Shown: positions 10,450 through 18,725, counted from the first letter of the stretch. The stretch: 64,000 nucleotides of DNA from CAVUAN01 sp963739435 (GCA_963739435.1 CAVUAN010000025.1:1-64000), one strand, 5' to 3'. Made by a program: numbers and translations. The notes: generated by a model not told the origin, from the sequence alone.

Positions 10450-11214
10450 TCAGGCGAAGTCGCCGAGGTCGATCCCCGCCAGGTGGGGAGCGAGGGCCTC
10501 GGTCTGGGCCGCGTGCAGTCTTTTCAAGCCTTTGCGGGCCAGGGCGAGGAGCTCTGAGAGCTGCTCTTCGGAAAACGGGCGGCGTTCGGCCGTGCCCTGC
10601 ACCTCGACGAAGGCGCCCGATGCCGTGCCGACGATGTTGCAGTCGACATCCGCCTCGGAGTCCTCGGCGTAGGCCAGGTCGAGGACGGCCTGGCCGGCAC
10701 AGAGGCCGACGGAGACCGCGGCGACGAGCTCGCGGAGCGGCCAGCGCGGGATCGCCCCCTTCTTGACGAGCGCGGAGGCGGCGATTCCGAGGGCCACACA
10801 GGCGCCTGTGATCGCGGCGCAGCGCGTGCCGCCGTCGGCCTGGAGCACGTCGCAGTCTAGAGTGATCGTTCTGTCGGGCAGGCCGCGCAGCTCCGTCACG
10901 CTGCGCAGCGCGCGGCCGATCAGGCGCTGGATCTCCTGCGTCCGCCCGCCCTGTTTTCCGGCCGCCGCCTCGCGGGCCGAGCGCGTGTGGGTGGCGCGCG
11001 GGAGCATGCCGTACTCTCCCGTCACCCAGCCCGAGCCCGTGTTCTTCAGGAACGCCGGCACGCGGTCCTCGACCGAAGCCATGCACAGGACGCGCGTGTC
11101 GCCCAGGGCGATCAGGGCGGACCCCTCGGCGTGGCGCGAGACGCCCGTCTCGATGGAGACTGGCCGCAGCTCCCCGGGCTTGCGGCCGTCGGGCCGCGGC
11201 GTCGCGCGGGTCAT
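10450..11214 (-). CDS. rph: Ribonuclease PH
   Basis: This 254-residue phosphorolytic 3'-5' exoribonuclease trims the 3' ends of tRNA precursors and works as a ring-shaped hexamer. It shows the family signatures RPDGRKPGELRPV at the N-terminus, GDTRVLCMASVEDRVPAF, GWVTGEYGMLPRATHTR with the phosphate-binding Arg cluster, and LDCDVLQADGGTRCAAITGACVAL. Length matches the family. The ATG at 11214 overlaps the stop of the GerMN-domain gene (ATGA), as in the conserved gerM-rph order known from other phyla. The longer open frame back to 11838 is an artefact of high GC. Confidence 0.97.
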   Translation of the reverse strand: MTRATPRPDGRKPGELRPVSIETGVSRHAEGSALIALGDTRVLCMASVEDRVPAFLKNTGSGWVTGEYGMLPRATHTRSAREAAAGKQGGRTQEIQRLIGRALRSVTELRGLPDRTITLDCDVLQADGGTRCAAITGACVALGIAASALVKKGAIPRWPLRELVAAVSVGLCAGQAVLDLAYAEDSEADVDCNIVGTASGAFVEVQGTAERRPFSEEQLSELLALARKGLKRLHAAQTEALAPHLAGIDLGDFA

Positions 11215-11831
11215 GAGGCGAGCTCCGAGCGAATGAAGAGGAGAGGGCGGGTCAGGTCCACGTGTCCTCCCAGGGTTTCCGCGGGCTCGCCGTTGACGAG
11301 GATCCGCACGCGCGTCGTGTCTGCCACATTCTGCAACACCGTGTCCACGAGCGAGGCAACGATCGTCATCTCTTCGTCCGAGCCGAAAGCGAGGCTCTCG
11401 TCCATCGCGAGGTCGAGCACGACCTGGCCCTCCGGCAGGAGGAACGCGTTGCGCAGGTGGAGCTTCTCCGGCAGAACGCCCGAAAGGCCCGCCTGCCTGG
11501 GCCCCTTCTGCAACTCGGCGAAGAGCGCCTTCAAATACGCCGATGGCCCGGAGGGCCGCGCGATGTCGCGATCCTCGGGGCGCAGCTTCGCCTCGGCGGC
11601 CGTCGGGAAGAAGAGCGTGACGCGCACGGTCTGTGTGGGGGCCGAGGCCGGCCCTTCCGCCGGGACGGCGGGTGTCGCCGCTGCGGCGGAAGCAGGTCCG
11701 GGCGACTGGCGCAGGAAGGCCCTGGGCCGGTGAGGGCCCCGGGCGGCCGATTGAACCGCCTGCCACACGAGCAGAAAGGCGACAGAGAGCGCCAGGGCCG
11801 CGAGCAGGAAAACGGCCGCGCGGCGGTTCAT
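11211..11831 (-). CDS. GerMN-domain protein with N-terminal membrane anchor
   Basis: This 206-residue envelope protein has an N-terminal signal anchor (AVFLLAALALSVAFLLVWQAV, residues about 5-25), a Pro/Ala-rich linker, and a GerMN (sporulation/germination M) domain from about residue 70 to the end, ending VDLTRPLLFIRSELAS. The GerMN core runs VRVTLFFPTAAEAKLRPEDRDI, then LRNAFLLPEGQVVLDLAMD, then TRVRILVNGEPAETLGGHVD. Such domains occur in cell-wall-associated proteins. The gene overlaps amiC upstream and rph downstream by four bases each, which supports a role with peptidoglycan hydrolysis and a single operon. ATG 11831 is chosen for that overlap. Confidence 0.88.
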   Translation of the reverse strand: MNRRAAVFLLAALALSVAFLLVWQAVQSAARGPHRPRAFLRQSPGPASAAAATPAVPAEGPASAPTQTVRVTLFFPTAAEAKLRPEDRDIARPSGPSAYLKALFAELQKGPRQAGLSGVLPEKLHLRNAFLLPEGQVVLDLAMDESLAFGSDEEMTIVASLVDTVLQNVADTTRVRILVNGEPAETLGGHVDLTRPLLFIRSELAS

Positions 11832-13003
11832 CGGGCAATGGGAGGCTGGATGACGGGCGTCACCGGCGGCTTCGGAGCGCCCGGCCGGTGGCGGGCGAAG
11901 AAACGGCCGACGGCCTTCGCGATGCCCTCGGCAACGCTCTGCTGGAAAGCCGGGTTGCCGAGCTTCTTCTCTTCTTCGGCGTTCGAGATGAAAGCCGTCT
12001 CGACCAAGACCGCCGGCATCGTGGCGCCCACGAGGACGCGGAACGGCGCTTGCTTGATGCCGCGGTTCTGGGTGCCGGAGAGGGCGTTCAACTCTTCCTG
12101 GATTGCCTCGGCCAGCTCGCTCGATTCCTTGAGGTGCGCGCTCTGCGCCAGGTCCCAGAGGATGAAGTCGAGCGACGGATCCCTCGCCCCGGCCGCGCCA
12201 GGGGCCTGTGGGGCCGGGGCCTGAACCTCGTTTTCCTGGTTGGCGACTTCCTGCGCAATCTTGTCCGACGCTTCGAGTGAGAGGTAGTACGTCTCCGAGC
12301 CGTGCGCGCCGGAGGCGCGCGACGAGTTGGCATGGATCGAAAGAAAGAGGTCCGCTTTCTCGTGGTTGGCCAGTGCCGTCCGGTCGTCTAAGGAAATGAC
12401 GCTGTCCGAGTCGCGGGTCAGCAGGACGCGCGCCGAGAGGTTGCGAGTCAGAGCGGCGGAGAGGCGGCGGGCGATTGCGAGCGTGGGGTCTTTTTCCTGC
12501 AGGCCGCCCGGCCCGATGGCGCCCGTCTCCGTGCCCCCGTGGCCGGCATCGATGACGATCGTCAAGCCCGGCAGGGTGGTGGCCGGGGCCGGGGGTTGCT
12601 GCGCCACGGCGGGCCGCCCGATCTCGACGACGACGCGGTCCGGGTTTCCGAGGGGGTAGGCGCGCGCCGACAGGCCCGGCTCGCGAAACTCGATCGAAGC
12701 GGTGTCCCCGGAAAAGCGCACCGCCGAAACAAACGGGTCGTCGTACTTCTTCTCCGCAAAGGGCACGATGATGCGCGAGCTCGCCCACTTGACCTGGAAG
12801 CCGGAGGGTATGAGCGTCGGCGTAAAGCGCGCGGACGCCGACTGCTTGAAGACGACCTGTGTCGTCGGCTCGACGTGGACAACCGCGACCTCGAAGGAAA
12901 GGGCGGCCTCCTGTCCGCGAGCAGCGCCAGAGAGAAGGAGAGGGAGAAGGAGAAGGAACGTGAGCGCCGAGCGTTTCGCGGCGCGCCTCTTTCGAACGAT
13001 CAC
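11828..13003 (-). CDS. N-acetylmuramoyl-L-alanine amidase (AmiC-like, AMIN plus Amidase_3)
   Basis: This 391-residue exported zinc amidase cleaves the amide between MurNAc and the stem peptide. Residues 1-30 form a signal peptide (LTFLLLLPLLLSGAARGQ). An AMIN-like beta domain spans about 35-135. The catalytic Amidase_3 domain from about 148 shows the zinc and catalytic residues: His in VIDAGHGG, Glu in GLQEKD, His in SIHANSS and the general-base Glu in AVLVETAFISN. An insertion of about 40 residues (QENEVQAPAPQAPGAAG) lies in the catalytic domain, as in AmiA/B/C enzymes where it is a regulatory helix. It is first in the amiC-gerM-rph operon. Confidence 0.94.
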   Translation of the reverse strand: MIVRKRRAAKRSALTFLLLLPLLLSGAARGQEAALSFEVAVVHVEPTTQVVFKQSASARFTPTLIPSGFQVKWASSRIIVPFAEKKYDDPFVSAVRFSGDTASIEFREPGLSARAYPLGNPDRVVVEIGRPAVAQQPPAPATTLPGLTIVIDAGHGGTETGAIGPGGLQEKDPTLAIARRLSAALTRNLSARVLLTRDSDSVISLDDRTALANHEKADLFLSIHANSSRASGAHGSETYYLSLEASDKIAQEVANQENEVQAPAPQAPGAAGARDPSLDFILWDLAQSAHLKESSELAEAIQEELNALSGTQNRGIKQAPFRVLVGATMPAVLVETAFISNAEEEKKLGNPAFQQSVAEGIAKAVGRFFARHRPGAPKPPVTPVIQPPIAR

Positions 13004-13133
13004 CTCGACCAGCTTACCAGCGGATCGCCTTGCTGGCGAAGCGCTTACGGACGCTCGCCCTTGCGCGGACGTCAGCTTTCAAACCGTTTCCTCAGTCGAA
13101 CCTGTCCGTGTACCAGCCGGTTGGATCCATCAG

Positions 13134-13181
13134 CTCGCAGCGCGAGGAGTCTCCCAGAGGGGAGGAGCCTCGCGCTGCGGG
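13134..13181. other. GC-rich inverted repeat between tmRNA and the amidase gene
   Basis: The arm GCAGCGCGAGG (13137-13147) is perfectly complementary to 13168-13178 and extends by up to three more pairs outward. A nested CTCCC/GGGAG pair lies in the loop. There is no T-run, so it is not an intrinsic terminator of the ordinary kind. It lies downstream of the tmRNA 3' end and 131 bp upstream of the amidase start, on the strand both genes use. It may be a 3' stabiliser or leader hairpin. The rest of 13004-13288 shows nothing recognisable. Confidence 0.6.
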
Positions 13182-13288
13182 AGCGAGAGAGAGCGAGGGA
13201 CCAGGCGGACGGTCGAGCCCGCACCCGGGCGAGCCGCGCGCCGATGCGCCCGCAGGCGCAGGTCCGGAGCGAACGGAAGCGACGGTAT

Positions 13289-13648
13289 TGGTGGAGGCGG
13301 CGGGAGTTGAACCCGCGTCCGGAGGCGTCACGGGAGAGGCCACTCCATGCTCAGCCTCTTCTTATTTCTCGCCCCCGCTCCTCAAGAAGAGGCAAAACAG
13401 CGCGGGGGCAACCCCGAATATGTTTCGCCGCGACGTCCGGAGATCCGGCGCGGCTACACCCGAATTTGGCGACACCCTTCAGAGCGCGTCGGGTACGCTC
13501 ACTAGAGGGCGTGGCTACTGATGGTTAAGCAGCCAGAGCGAGATTGCTGTTATTGGCAGCTATCGTTTTTCACCTTTTAACGAGGTTAGGTGAGGCCTCG
13601 GCATGCAACCTTTCGCGTGCTCGTCCCCGTCGAAGCCGTTTCGCCCCC
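13289..13648 (-). ncRNA. ssrA: Transfer-messenger RNA (tmRNA)
   Basis: This 360-nt tmRNA rescues stalled ribosomes and tags nascent proteins. The 5' end GGGGGCG (13648-13642) pairs with CGCCTCC just before the encoded ACCA at the 3' end (13289). The start continues AAACGGCTTCGACGGGGA, typical of tmRNA, and the T-arm (GCGGG-TTCAACT-CCCGC) sits at the 3' end. The tag reading frame runs from the resume codon GCC at 13557 to TAA at 13525 and encodes ANNSNLALAA, with the C-terminal LAA recognised by ClpXP-type proteases. A one-piece tmRNA with encoded CCA. Confidence 0.96.
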
Positions 13649-13750
13649 ACGGGATCGCTCGCTCAACTCAAAGATCGGACAGGGATGTTAGCACGCGCCT
13701 CTCGGCTTGACTTCGCCCCGGGGGCGGCATTCAATCATCCCCCCGTGCAC

Positions 13751-14122
13751 ATGCAGGATCTCATCGTGGTCGTCACATCTGTGGGCACCGAAGACCAGGC
13801 CCTCGACATCGCACACGAGCTCATTCGCAGCCGACAGGCGGCCTGCGTGAATCTGCTTCCCAACGTGCACTCCATCTACCGCTGGAAGGGGCGCGTCTGC
13901 AGCGACGGGGAGTTCCTGCTCCTGATCAAGACCCGGGCGAAGGAATTTGCTGGCGTGCGCGAGACGATCCTGAAGTTGAACACCTACGAGCTGCCCGAGG
14001 TGCTCGCCTACCGTGTGGACGAGGCGTCGCCCGCTTTCGCCGATTGGATCGCCAAGACAACCGCTCACAAGAAGAGGACGAAGGCCCGCCCCGCCAGGAA
14101 AGCCATCCGCAAGAAACGCTGA
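13751..14122 (+). CDS. cutA: Divalent-cation tolerance protein CutA
   Basis: This 123-residue protein of the CutA1 family forms a PII-like ferredoxin fold and a compact trimer, loosely linked to copper tolerance. Core motifs are VVVTSVGTEDQALDIAHELIRSRQAACVN, SIYRWKGRVCSDGEFLLLIKT and YELPEVLAYRVDEASPAFADWI. The family is about 105 residues long; the extra C-terminal tail is Lys/Arg-rich (KKRTKARPARKAIRKKR). The start is placed at ATG 13751, two codons after an in-frame GTG. No clear ribosome-binding site is visible, and a longer open frame upstream overlaps the tmRNA, so it is discarded. Confidence 0.92.
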   Translation: MQDLIVVVTSVGTEDQALDIAHELIRSRQAACVNLLPNVHSIYRWKGRVCSDGEFLLLIKTRAKEFAGVRETILKLNTYELPEVLAYRVDEASPAFADWIAKTTAHKKRTKARPARKAIRKKR

Positions 14123-14143
14123 CACCCCGCAGAGCGGAGCGCC

Positions 14144-15478
14144 ATGATCGCGTTCGCCTCCGTCTTTCTCGGCCTCATCGTCGGCCTCCAGCCGGTCTCG
14201 GTCTTCGTGCAGGGGCCGGTCGCCGCCGTTTCCTACGAGCTCGATGGGAAGCCCGTCGGGAGAGCCGCCCGGCCGCCCTGGTCCTTGCCGGTCGATTTTG
14301 GGGCCGAGCTCTATCCGCACGAGCTCGTGGCTCGGGCGTTTGACGCGGAGGGCAAGGAGCTCGGTTCGGCGCGCCAGTTCTTGAACCTGCCGCGGCCGCC
14401 GGCTGAGGTCGAGGTTCTCCTGGAGCGGGACGGAAAGGGCAAAGCCGTGGCCGCACGCCTCTCAGCGCTGAGCCTCGTCGGAGGGCTTCCGTCGCAGGTG
14501 TCGGCGACCTTCGACGCCGCGCCTCTTTTCTCTCTCAACCCTTCCCGGTTCGAGCTGCCCGACTATGACCCGGAGGCGCGCCACATCCTGTCCGTCGAGT
14601 TCGAGTTTTCCTCCTCCGTGCGCTCCCGCACGGACGTCGTTCTCGGGGGCGGAGCGGCCAGTGTCGTCCGGAGCGAGCTGACGGCCGTCGCTCTCGAGCG
14701 AGCGGGCTCCGGCCCTTTCCCGGAGGCAGCGGAGCTGACGGGCGCGCTCCGAGCCTCCGGCCGCGAGCTGCCGGTCGTGGCCGTTGAAGCGGGGGCCGCG
14801 CTCGTCTGCGTCGTGCGCTCGCCGCGGGTCGACCTGGCGCTCAAGGCCCTGGGCACGGGGGGGCGCACCACATTGATCGTCCAGCCCGGAAGCCAGAGGC
14901 GCCTTCCGCAGTTCGACCGCGACTACGGGCGCAACATGATGGCGCTCGAAGCCGAAGACATTCTCCGGTTCGTGTGGCCCGTGGCGCGCCCGGCCCCGGC
15001 TTCGGCCGCGGAGCTCTACGATGTCTCGCACGACTACGCGGGCAAAGATGCCGGCGTGCACTGGCTCCTGACCCGCGTCGAGCACCCGGACCGTCCGGCC
15101 AAGGGCCTCCGTTTTGCCGACGCGGCTGCTGTCGCCGGTCTGCAGGCTTCGGCTGTCGGGAGCCGCCGGGCGGTCGTTGTCGTGCTGGGCAACGAGTCGG
15201 GGGACTCGAGCCGTTATGCGCCGCCGGCTGTGCGGCGCTATCTGGCCGCGATCCGCGTGCCGCTCTTCGTGTGGTCCTTGAAGAGCCCTGTCGACCCGGC
15301 GCTTTCGGCCGCGTGGGGCCATGTCGAAGACGTCTCGACGTCCGAACGGCTCGAGCCGGCCGTGGCGCGCCTCAAGGCCGAGCTCGCCCGCCAGCACATC
15401 GTCTGGGTAGAGGGCCGCCACCTGCCGCAGGACATCAGCCTGACGGACAAGGTTGTCGGCCTGGAATTCGTCCGGTAG
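14144..15478 (+). CDS. Secreted hypothetical protein, possibly VWFA-related
   Basis: This 444-residue protein is not confidently recognised. It has an N-terminal hydrophobic segment (IAFASVFLGLIVGLQPV) that may be a signal peptide, followed by an immunoglobulin-like beta region (VAAVSYELDGKPVG, LVARAFDAEGKELG). The C-terminal third has the alternating pattern of a VWFA-related domain seen in Acidobacteriota (RRAVVVVLGNESGDSSRYAPPAVRRYLAAIRVPLFVWSL), but the MIDAS motif DxSxS is not evident. ATG 14144 has GGAG five bases upstream and lies 21 bp after cutA, so the two may be co-transcribed. A structured repeat follows its stop. Confidence 0.6.
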   Translation: MIAFASVFLGLIVGLQPVSVFVQGPVAAVSYELDGKPVGRAARPPWSLPVDFGAELYPHELVARAFDAEGKELGSARQFLNLPRPPAEVEVLLERDGKGKAVAARLSALSLVGGLPSQVSATFDAAPLFSLNPSRFELPDYDPEARHILSVEFEFSSSVRSRTDVVLGGGAASVVRSELTAVALERAGSGPFPEAAELTGALRASGRELPVVAVEAGAALVCVVRSPRVDLALKALGTGGRTTLIVQPGSQRRLPQFDRDYGRNMMALEAEDILRFVWPVARPAPASAAELYDVSHDYAGKDAGVHWLLTRVEHPDRPAKGLRFADAAAVAGLQASAVGSRRAVVVVLGNESGDSSRYAPPAVRRYLAAIRVPLFVWSLKSPVDPALSAAWGHVEDVSTSERLEPAVARLKAELARQHIVWVEGRHLPQDISLTDKVVGLEFVR

Positions 15479-15485
15479 TTTCTGT

Positions 15486-15581
15486 CCCCTCTCCCATCGG
15501 GAGAGGGTTAGGGTGAGGGGAAAACAACCGCCTCGGCTATAGCTTGCCCCTCACCCCGTCCCTCTCCCGGGGGGAGAGGGG
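15486..15581. repeat. Intergenic inverted repeat element, CCCTCTCCC/GGGAGAGGG family (copy 1)
   Basis: Two 35-bp arms (15486-15520 and 15547-15581) are near-perfect reverse complements. Each is itself a small hairpin (CCCCTCTCCC...GGGAGAGGG) followed by a GGGTGAGGGG-type tail. The arms are separated by 26 bp of unrelated sequence. A second copy lies at 35532-35643. It occupies the space between two convergent genes and may act as a bidirectional transcription-stop or mRNA-stabilising structure. Confidence 0.9.
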
Positions 15582-15594
15582 AAGGATCGAACTT

Positions 15595-16509
15595 TCAGAG
15601 CCGCTCGCGCCCCTTCGGCCTCCCGAAGTTCTGAACCCAGAGGATCTCGTATCCGCCGGGGTTCTTTCCAAATGCGAGGCCAAAGCCGACGTCGTTGAAC
15701 GTGGGCGACAGCAGATGATCACGGTGGGTCTTGCTTGCCATCCACCCGTCCATGACCTCGTCGATCGAGTACTGCCCGCGGGCGATGTTCTCGCCGGCGT
15801 ACCTGGCCCGGTATCCCTTTGCCAGCTCCCGGTCGATCGCCGTCTTGCCTTCCGGCGAGTCGTGCGAGTAGTAGCGCCGGCGAAACATGTCGTCGGCGTG
15901 CGCCTGCGCGGCCTCGTCGAGGCCCGGTTGGCGGCGCAGCGGCGTGAGGCCGCGGTTCGAACGCTCCCGGTTGACGCGCGCCAGCATCTGCTCCCGCACG
16001 CGTTCGAGGTCCTTCAGCTGGCCCGTCTGTTCGTGGAAGTAGTCCTCCCAGGACAGCGCGAGCAACAGCACGTAGAGCGGCACCTCGTTCCTCATGGCGA
16101 CGCCGAGACCCATCTCGCGGTAAGAGGCGCCGGCCATCTCGTCAGCCGGTGTGCCGCCGCTTTCCCGCCAGGCCCGGACGACGCTTGAAACATCCCCATC
16201 CGCCTCCGCGGTCACCTCGGAAATCACGCGCGTCTCGTAGCCCGCCTTCGCCGCGCGGCGCGAGTCTTCCTCGGCCGGCGCTCCAGCGATGTCGCGCCCG
16301 GCTGCGATCTCCTCGGCGCGGGCCTGGGCAATCAAAGACAGCGTCGCCGAGAGCCGGAGCGGCCGGGCCGAGGTTTCAGCCCGGACCGCGTTGATCTGCT
16401 CGAGGAAAGCCTCTCGGGTCGCCTGGTACTCGTCGGGCGTCGCGGCCAGGACGGCGCCGAGAACGAGGGCGCTAAGGCATGGACTGTAGCGCGCGATCGA
16501 GATCTTCAA
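15595..16509 (-). CDS. Secreted protein with two CAP (SCP/PR1) domains
   Basis: This 304-residue exported protein has a signal-like N-terminus (YSPCLSALVLGAVLAAT). It carries two CAP-superfamily domains: the first (about residues 28-150, FLEQINAVRAETSARPLRLSATLSLIAQARAEEI) looks degenerate. The second (about 165-300) has LARVNRERSNRGLTPLRRQPGLDEAAQAHADDM, YSHDSPEGKT, GENIARG and HRDHLLSPTFNDVGFG, the usual CAP signatures. Bacterial CAP proteins are extracytoplasmic and of mostly unknown activity. The ATG at 16509 overlaps the 3' end of the upstream transsulfuration gene by 38 bp; no closer start codon with a better context is seen. Confidence 0.85.
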   Translation of the reverse strand: MKISIARYSPCLSALVLGAVLAATPDEYQATREAFLEQINAVRAETSARPLRLSATLSLIAQARAEEIAAGRDIAGAPAEEDSRRAAKAGYETRVISEVTAEADGDVSSVVRAWRESGGTPADEMAGASYREMGLGVAMRNEVPLYVLLLALSWEDYFHEQTGQLKDLERVREQMLARVNRERSNRGLTPLRRQPGLDEAAQAHADDMFRRRYYSHDSPEGKTAIDRELAKGYRARYAGENIARGQYSIDEVMDGWMASKTHRDHLLSPTFNDVGFGLAFGKNPGGYEILWVQNFGRPKGRERL

Positions 16510-17620
16510 TCAGATCCTCGACGTCTTCGATCCCGACCGAGATGCGCACGAGGCCCGGCGTCACGCCCAGGCGGTTTCGCTCCTCCTCGGGGATCGACGC
16601 GTGGGTCATCGTGGCGGGGTGCGAGATGAGCGTCTCGACACCGCCCAGACTTTCACCGAGCGAGCACAGCTTGACCTTCGCCAGGAAGGCCGCGGCCTTC
16701 TCGTAAGAACCCAGCTCGAAGGAGATCAGCGCGCCAAAGCCCGTCATCTGCTTCTTGGCCAGGGCGTGCTGCGGGTGATCCGGCAGGCCCGGATAGTTGA
16801 CCTTGCGGACCTTCGGGTGCCTGGCCAGGTGCGCCGCGATCGCGCGGCCGTTGGACTCGTGCCGCTCCATTCGGACGGCCAGGGTCTTGATGCCCCGCAG
16901 CACGAGCCACGAATCCAGCGGCGAGAGGATCGCCCCCGAGCTGTTCTGGACGAAGGAGAGCCAGTCGACCTGCTCCGCCTTTTTTGCGACGGCAATGCCA
17001 CCCACCGAGTCCGAGTGGCCGTTCAAGAACTTGGTCGCCGAGTGGACGACGATGTCGGCCCCGAGCTCGAGCGGCCGCTGAAAGTACGGCGAGGCGAAGG
17101 TGTTGTCCACGACGACGATCGCGCCGCCCTTATGGGTGTGGGCGATCTCGGAGAGCGCCGCGATGTCGCAGATCTGCATCGTCGGGTTGGTCGGGGACTC
17201 CAGGTGGAGCAGGCGCGTGTTCGGCTGCATCGCCTTGCGGACGACGCCGATGTCCGAGGTGTCGACGAAGGAGAACGCAACGCCATAGCGGGCCAGGATC
17301 TTCGTGTAGTAGCGGTAGGTTCCGCCATACGTCATGTTGGAGCAGACGACGTGCTCTCCCGCCTTGACGAAGGTGGAGACGGCCGTGATGGCCGCCATTC
17401 CGGAAGCAAAGGCCCTCGCGCCCGCGCCCTTCTCGAGCACAGCCACGTTTTCCTCGAGCGCGTGCCGGGTCGGGTTCTGCGTTCGGCCGTACTCGTAACC
17501 CTTGTGCTTGCCCAGGCCCTGCTGGACGTAGGTCGAAGTCTGGTAGATCGGGACCGAGACGGCGCCGGTAGTGGGGTCCGGTTCATTTCCAGCGTGGATC
17601 GCGTCAGTGGAGAATCCCAT
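16472..17620 (-). CDS. Cystathionine gamma-synthase/gamma-lyase family PLP enzyme
   Basis: This 382-residue PLP enzyme belongs to the Cys/Met metabolism family. The schiff-base Lys is in HSATKFLNGHSDSVGG (about residue 200). Other family motifs are YEYGRTQNPTRHALEENVAVLE, FASGMAAITAV, NMTYGGTYRYY, LESPTNPTMQICDI and the C-terminal SLGGVETLISHPATMTHASIPEEERNRLGV. Sequence alone does not separate cystathionine gamma-synthase (MetB) from gamma-lyase. The neighbouring upstream cysK-like gene allows either forward or reverse transsulfuration. It is separated from that gene by an unusual repeat array that holds most of the 118-bp gap. Confidence 0.93.
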   Translation of the reverse strand: MGFSTDAIHAGNEPDPTTGAVSVPIYQTSTYVQQGLGKHKGYEYGRTQNPTRHALEENVAVLEKGAGARAFASGMAAITAVSTFVKAGEHVVCSNMTYGGTYRYYTKILARYGVAFSFVDTSDIGVVRKAMQPNTRLLHLESPTNPTMQICDIAALSEIAHTHKGGAIVVVDNTFASPYFQRPLELGADIVVHSATKFLNGHSDSVGGIAVAKKAEQVDWLSFVQNSSGAILSPLDSWLVLRGIKTLAVRMERHESNGRAIAAHLARHPKVRKVNYPGLPDHPQHALAKKQMTGFGALISFELGSYEKAAAFLAKVKLCSLGESLGGVETLISHPATMTHASIPEEERNRLGVTPGLVRISVGIEDVEDLIEDLDRALQSMP

Positions 17621-17644
17621 CAGATTGATTTCCTCACTTGAAAG

Positions 17645-17745
17645 AATTGATTCATTGACTCATTGATTCATCGGTTCATTGACTCATTTATGTATTGCCG
17701 TCGTGCTCAATGGATCAATGGACCGATCAACAAATGGATCAATTC
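17645..17745. repeat. Imperfect inverted tandem array of octamer ATTGATTC/TCAATGGA units
   Basis: The left arm (about 17645-17690) repeats ATTCATTG-type octamers (ATTGATTC, ATTGACTC, ATTGATTC). The right arm (about 17707-17745) has the degenerate inverse (CAATGGATCAATGGACCGATC). The arms match imperfectly over about 35 bp around a GC-rich spacer (GCCGTCGTGC). The stop codon of the cysK-like gene (17739-17741) lies inside the right arm. The word is close to that of the array at 7034-7127 but the two are not copies of one element. Confidence 0.8.
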
Positions 17746-18677
17746 CCAAAGATGCCCTGGCCCGGGTACCGCTCGGCTCCGTCAGGAAAGAGCGTGACGA
17801 CGACCTTTCCCGGTCCCAGGCGCCGGGCGACGCGCAGGGCGCCGGCGGCCGCGGAGCCGGAAGAGCCGGCGATCAGGAGCCCCTCGGTTTTCGCCATCGT
17901 CCGGCACGTCTCGAACGACTCGTCGTCGGAAATTGTCAGGACCTCGTCGATGACGCTGCGGTCCAGGATTTCGGGAAGGAAGGACAGCCCGATGCCCTCG
18001 ACTTTGTGCGGGCCGCGCTCTCCGCCCCCGAGAATCGACCCCTCTGGCTCGACGGCTGCCCGCCACAGCGACGGGTATCGCGTCCGCAAATACCGCACCG
18101 TGCCCGTGAACGTCCCAGTCGTGCCGACGCCGGCCACGAAGGCGTCGATGGACGCCGGTGCCTGCGCGGCGATCTCCGGGCCGGTCGTTTCGAAGTGGGC
18201 CTGGGGATTGACGGGGTTCGAAAACTGATTGGGAAGGTAGGCGCCCCGGGTTTCTCGAGCGATCTGCTGTGCGCGCTCGATCGCGCCGCGCATGGCCAGA
18301 TCGGCCGGCGTACGCACGACCTGCGCGCCGAAGGCTTCCATGAGCCTCGCTTTGACCTCGCCGTACCCTTCCGGCATCACAATGATGCAGCCGTAGCCCT
18401 TCGTCGTGGCGAGCATGGCGAGCGCCACACCCGTGTTGCCGGAAGTCGGCTCGACGATCGTGCCGCCGGGCCTTAGGAGCCCGCGGGTCTCGGCGTCCGC
18501 AACCATGGCCCGGGCTATCCGGTCCTTGACGCTGCCGCCCGGGTTGAACCACTCGAGCTTGGCGAAGATCCGGGCGGCGCCAGCGGCAAACCGGGAGAGC
18601 TCCACGAGGGGGGTATTTCCGATCGCGTCGGTCAGGGAGGTCGCAGCGCCCGCCTCGGGCAGGGTCTTCACGGGCAT
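17739..18677 (-). CDS. cysK: Cysteine synthase (O-acetylserine sulfhydrylase) or cystathionine beta-synthase-like enzyme
   Basis: This 312-residue fold-type II PLP enzyme probably makes cysteine from O-acetylserine and sulfide. The PLP Lys sits in NPGGSVKDRIARAMV (about residue 46). The substrate loop is EPTSGNTGVALAMLA, the PLP phosphate loop is GVGTTGTFTGTVRYL, and the end carries SGSAAAGALRVARRL. No CBS or regulatory domain is present. The longer open frame to 18857 runs through a terminator hairpin, so ATG 18677 is taken. With the following gamma-synthase/lyase gene it forms a two-gene sulfur amino-acid unit; the pair is also compatible with reverse transsulfuration. Confidence 0.9.
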   Translation of the reverse strand: MPVKTLPEAGAATSLTDAIGNTPLVELSRFAAGAARIFAKLEWFNPGGSVKDRIARAMVADAETRGLLRPGGTIVEPTSGNTGVALAMLATTKGYGCIIVMPEGYGEVKARLMEAFGAQVVRTPADLAMRGAIERAQQIARETRGAYLPNQFSNPVNPQAHFETTGPEIAAQAPASIDAFVAGVGTTGTFTGTVRYLRTRYPSLWRAAVEPEGSILGGGERGPHKVEGIGLSFLPEILDRSVIDEVLTISDDESFETCRTMAKTEGLLIAGSSGSAAAGALRVARRLGPGKVVVTLFPDGAERYPGQGIFGN

Positions 18678-18698
18678 CGGCGTCAAGAGCGACGATAA

Positions 18699-18725
18699 CA
18701 AAAAAGCCCCGGCAGCGCCGGGGCT
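18699..18725 (-). terminator. Rho-independent terminator of the zinc-ribbon gene
   Basis: A perfect 9-bp stem, AGCCCCGGC/GCCGGGGCT (18705-18713 and 18717-18725), has a 3-nt loop and is followed on the minus strand by a T-run (complement of 18700-18705). It ends transcription 29 bp after the stop of the zinc-ribbon gene and 22 bp before the cysK-like ATG, which therefore needs its own promoter or read-through. Confidence 0.92.
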
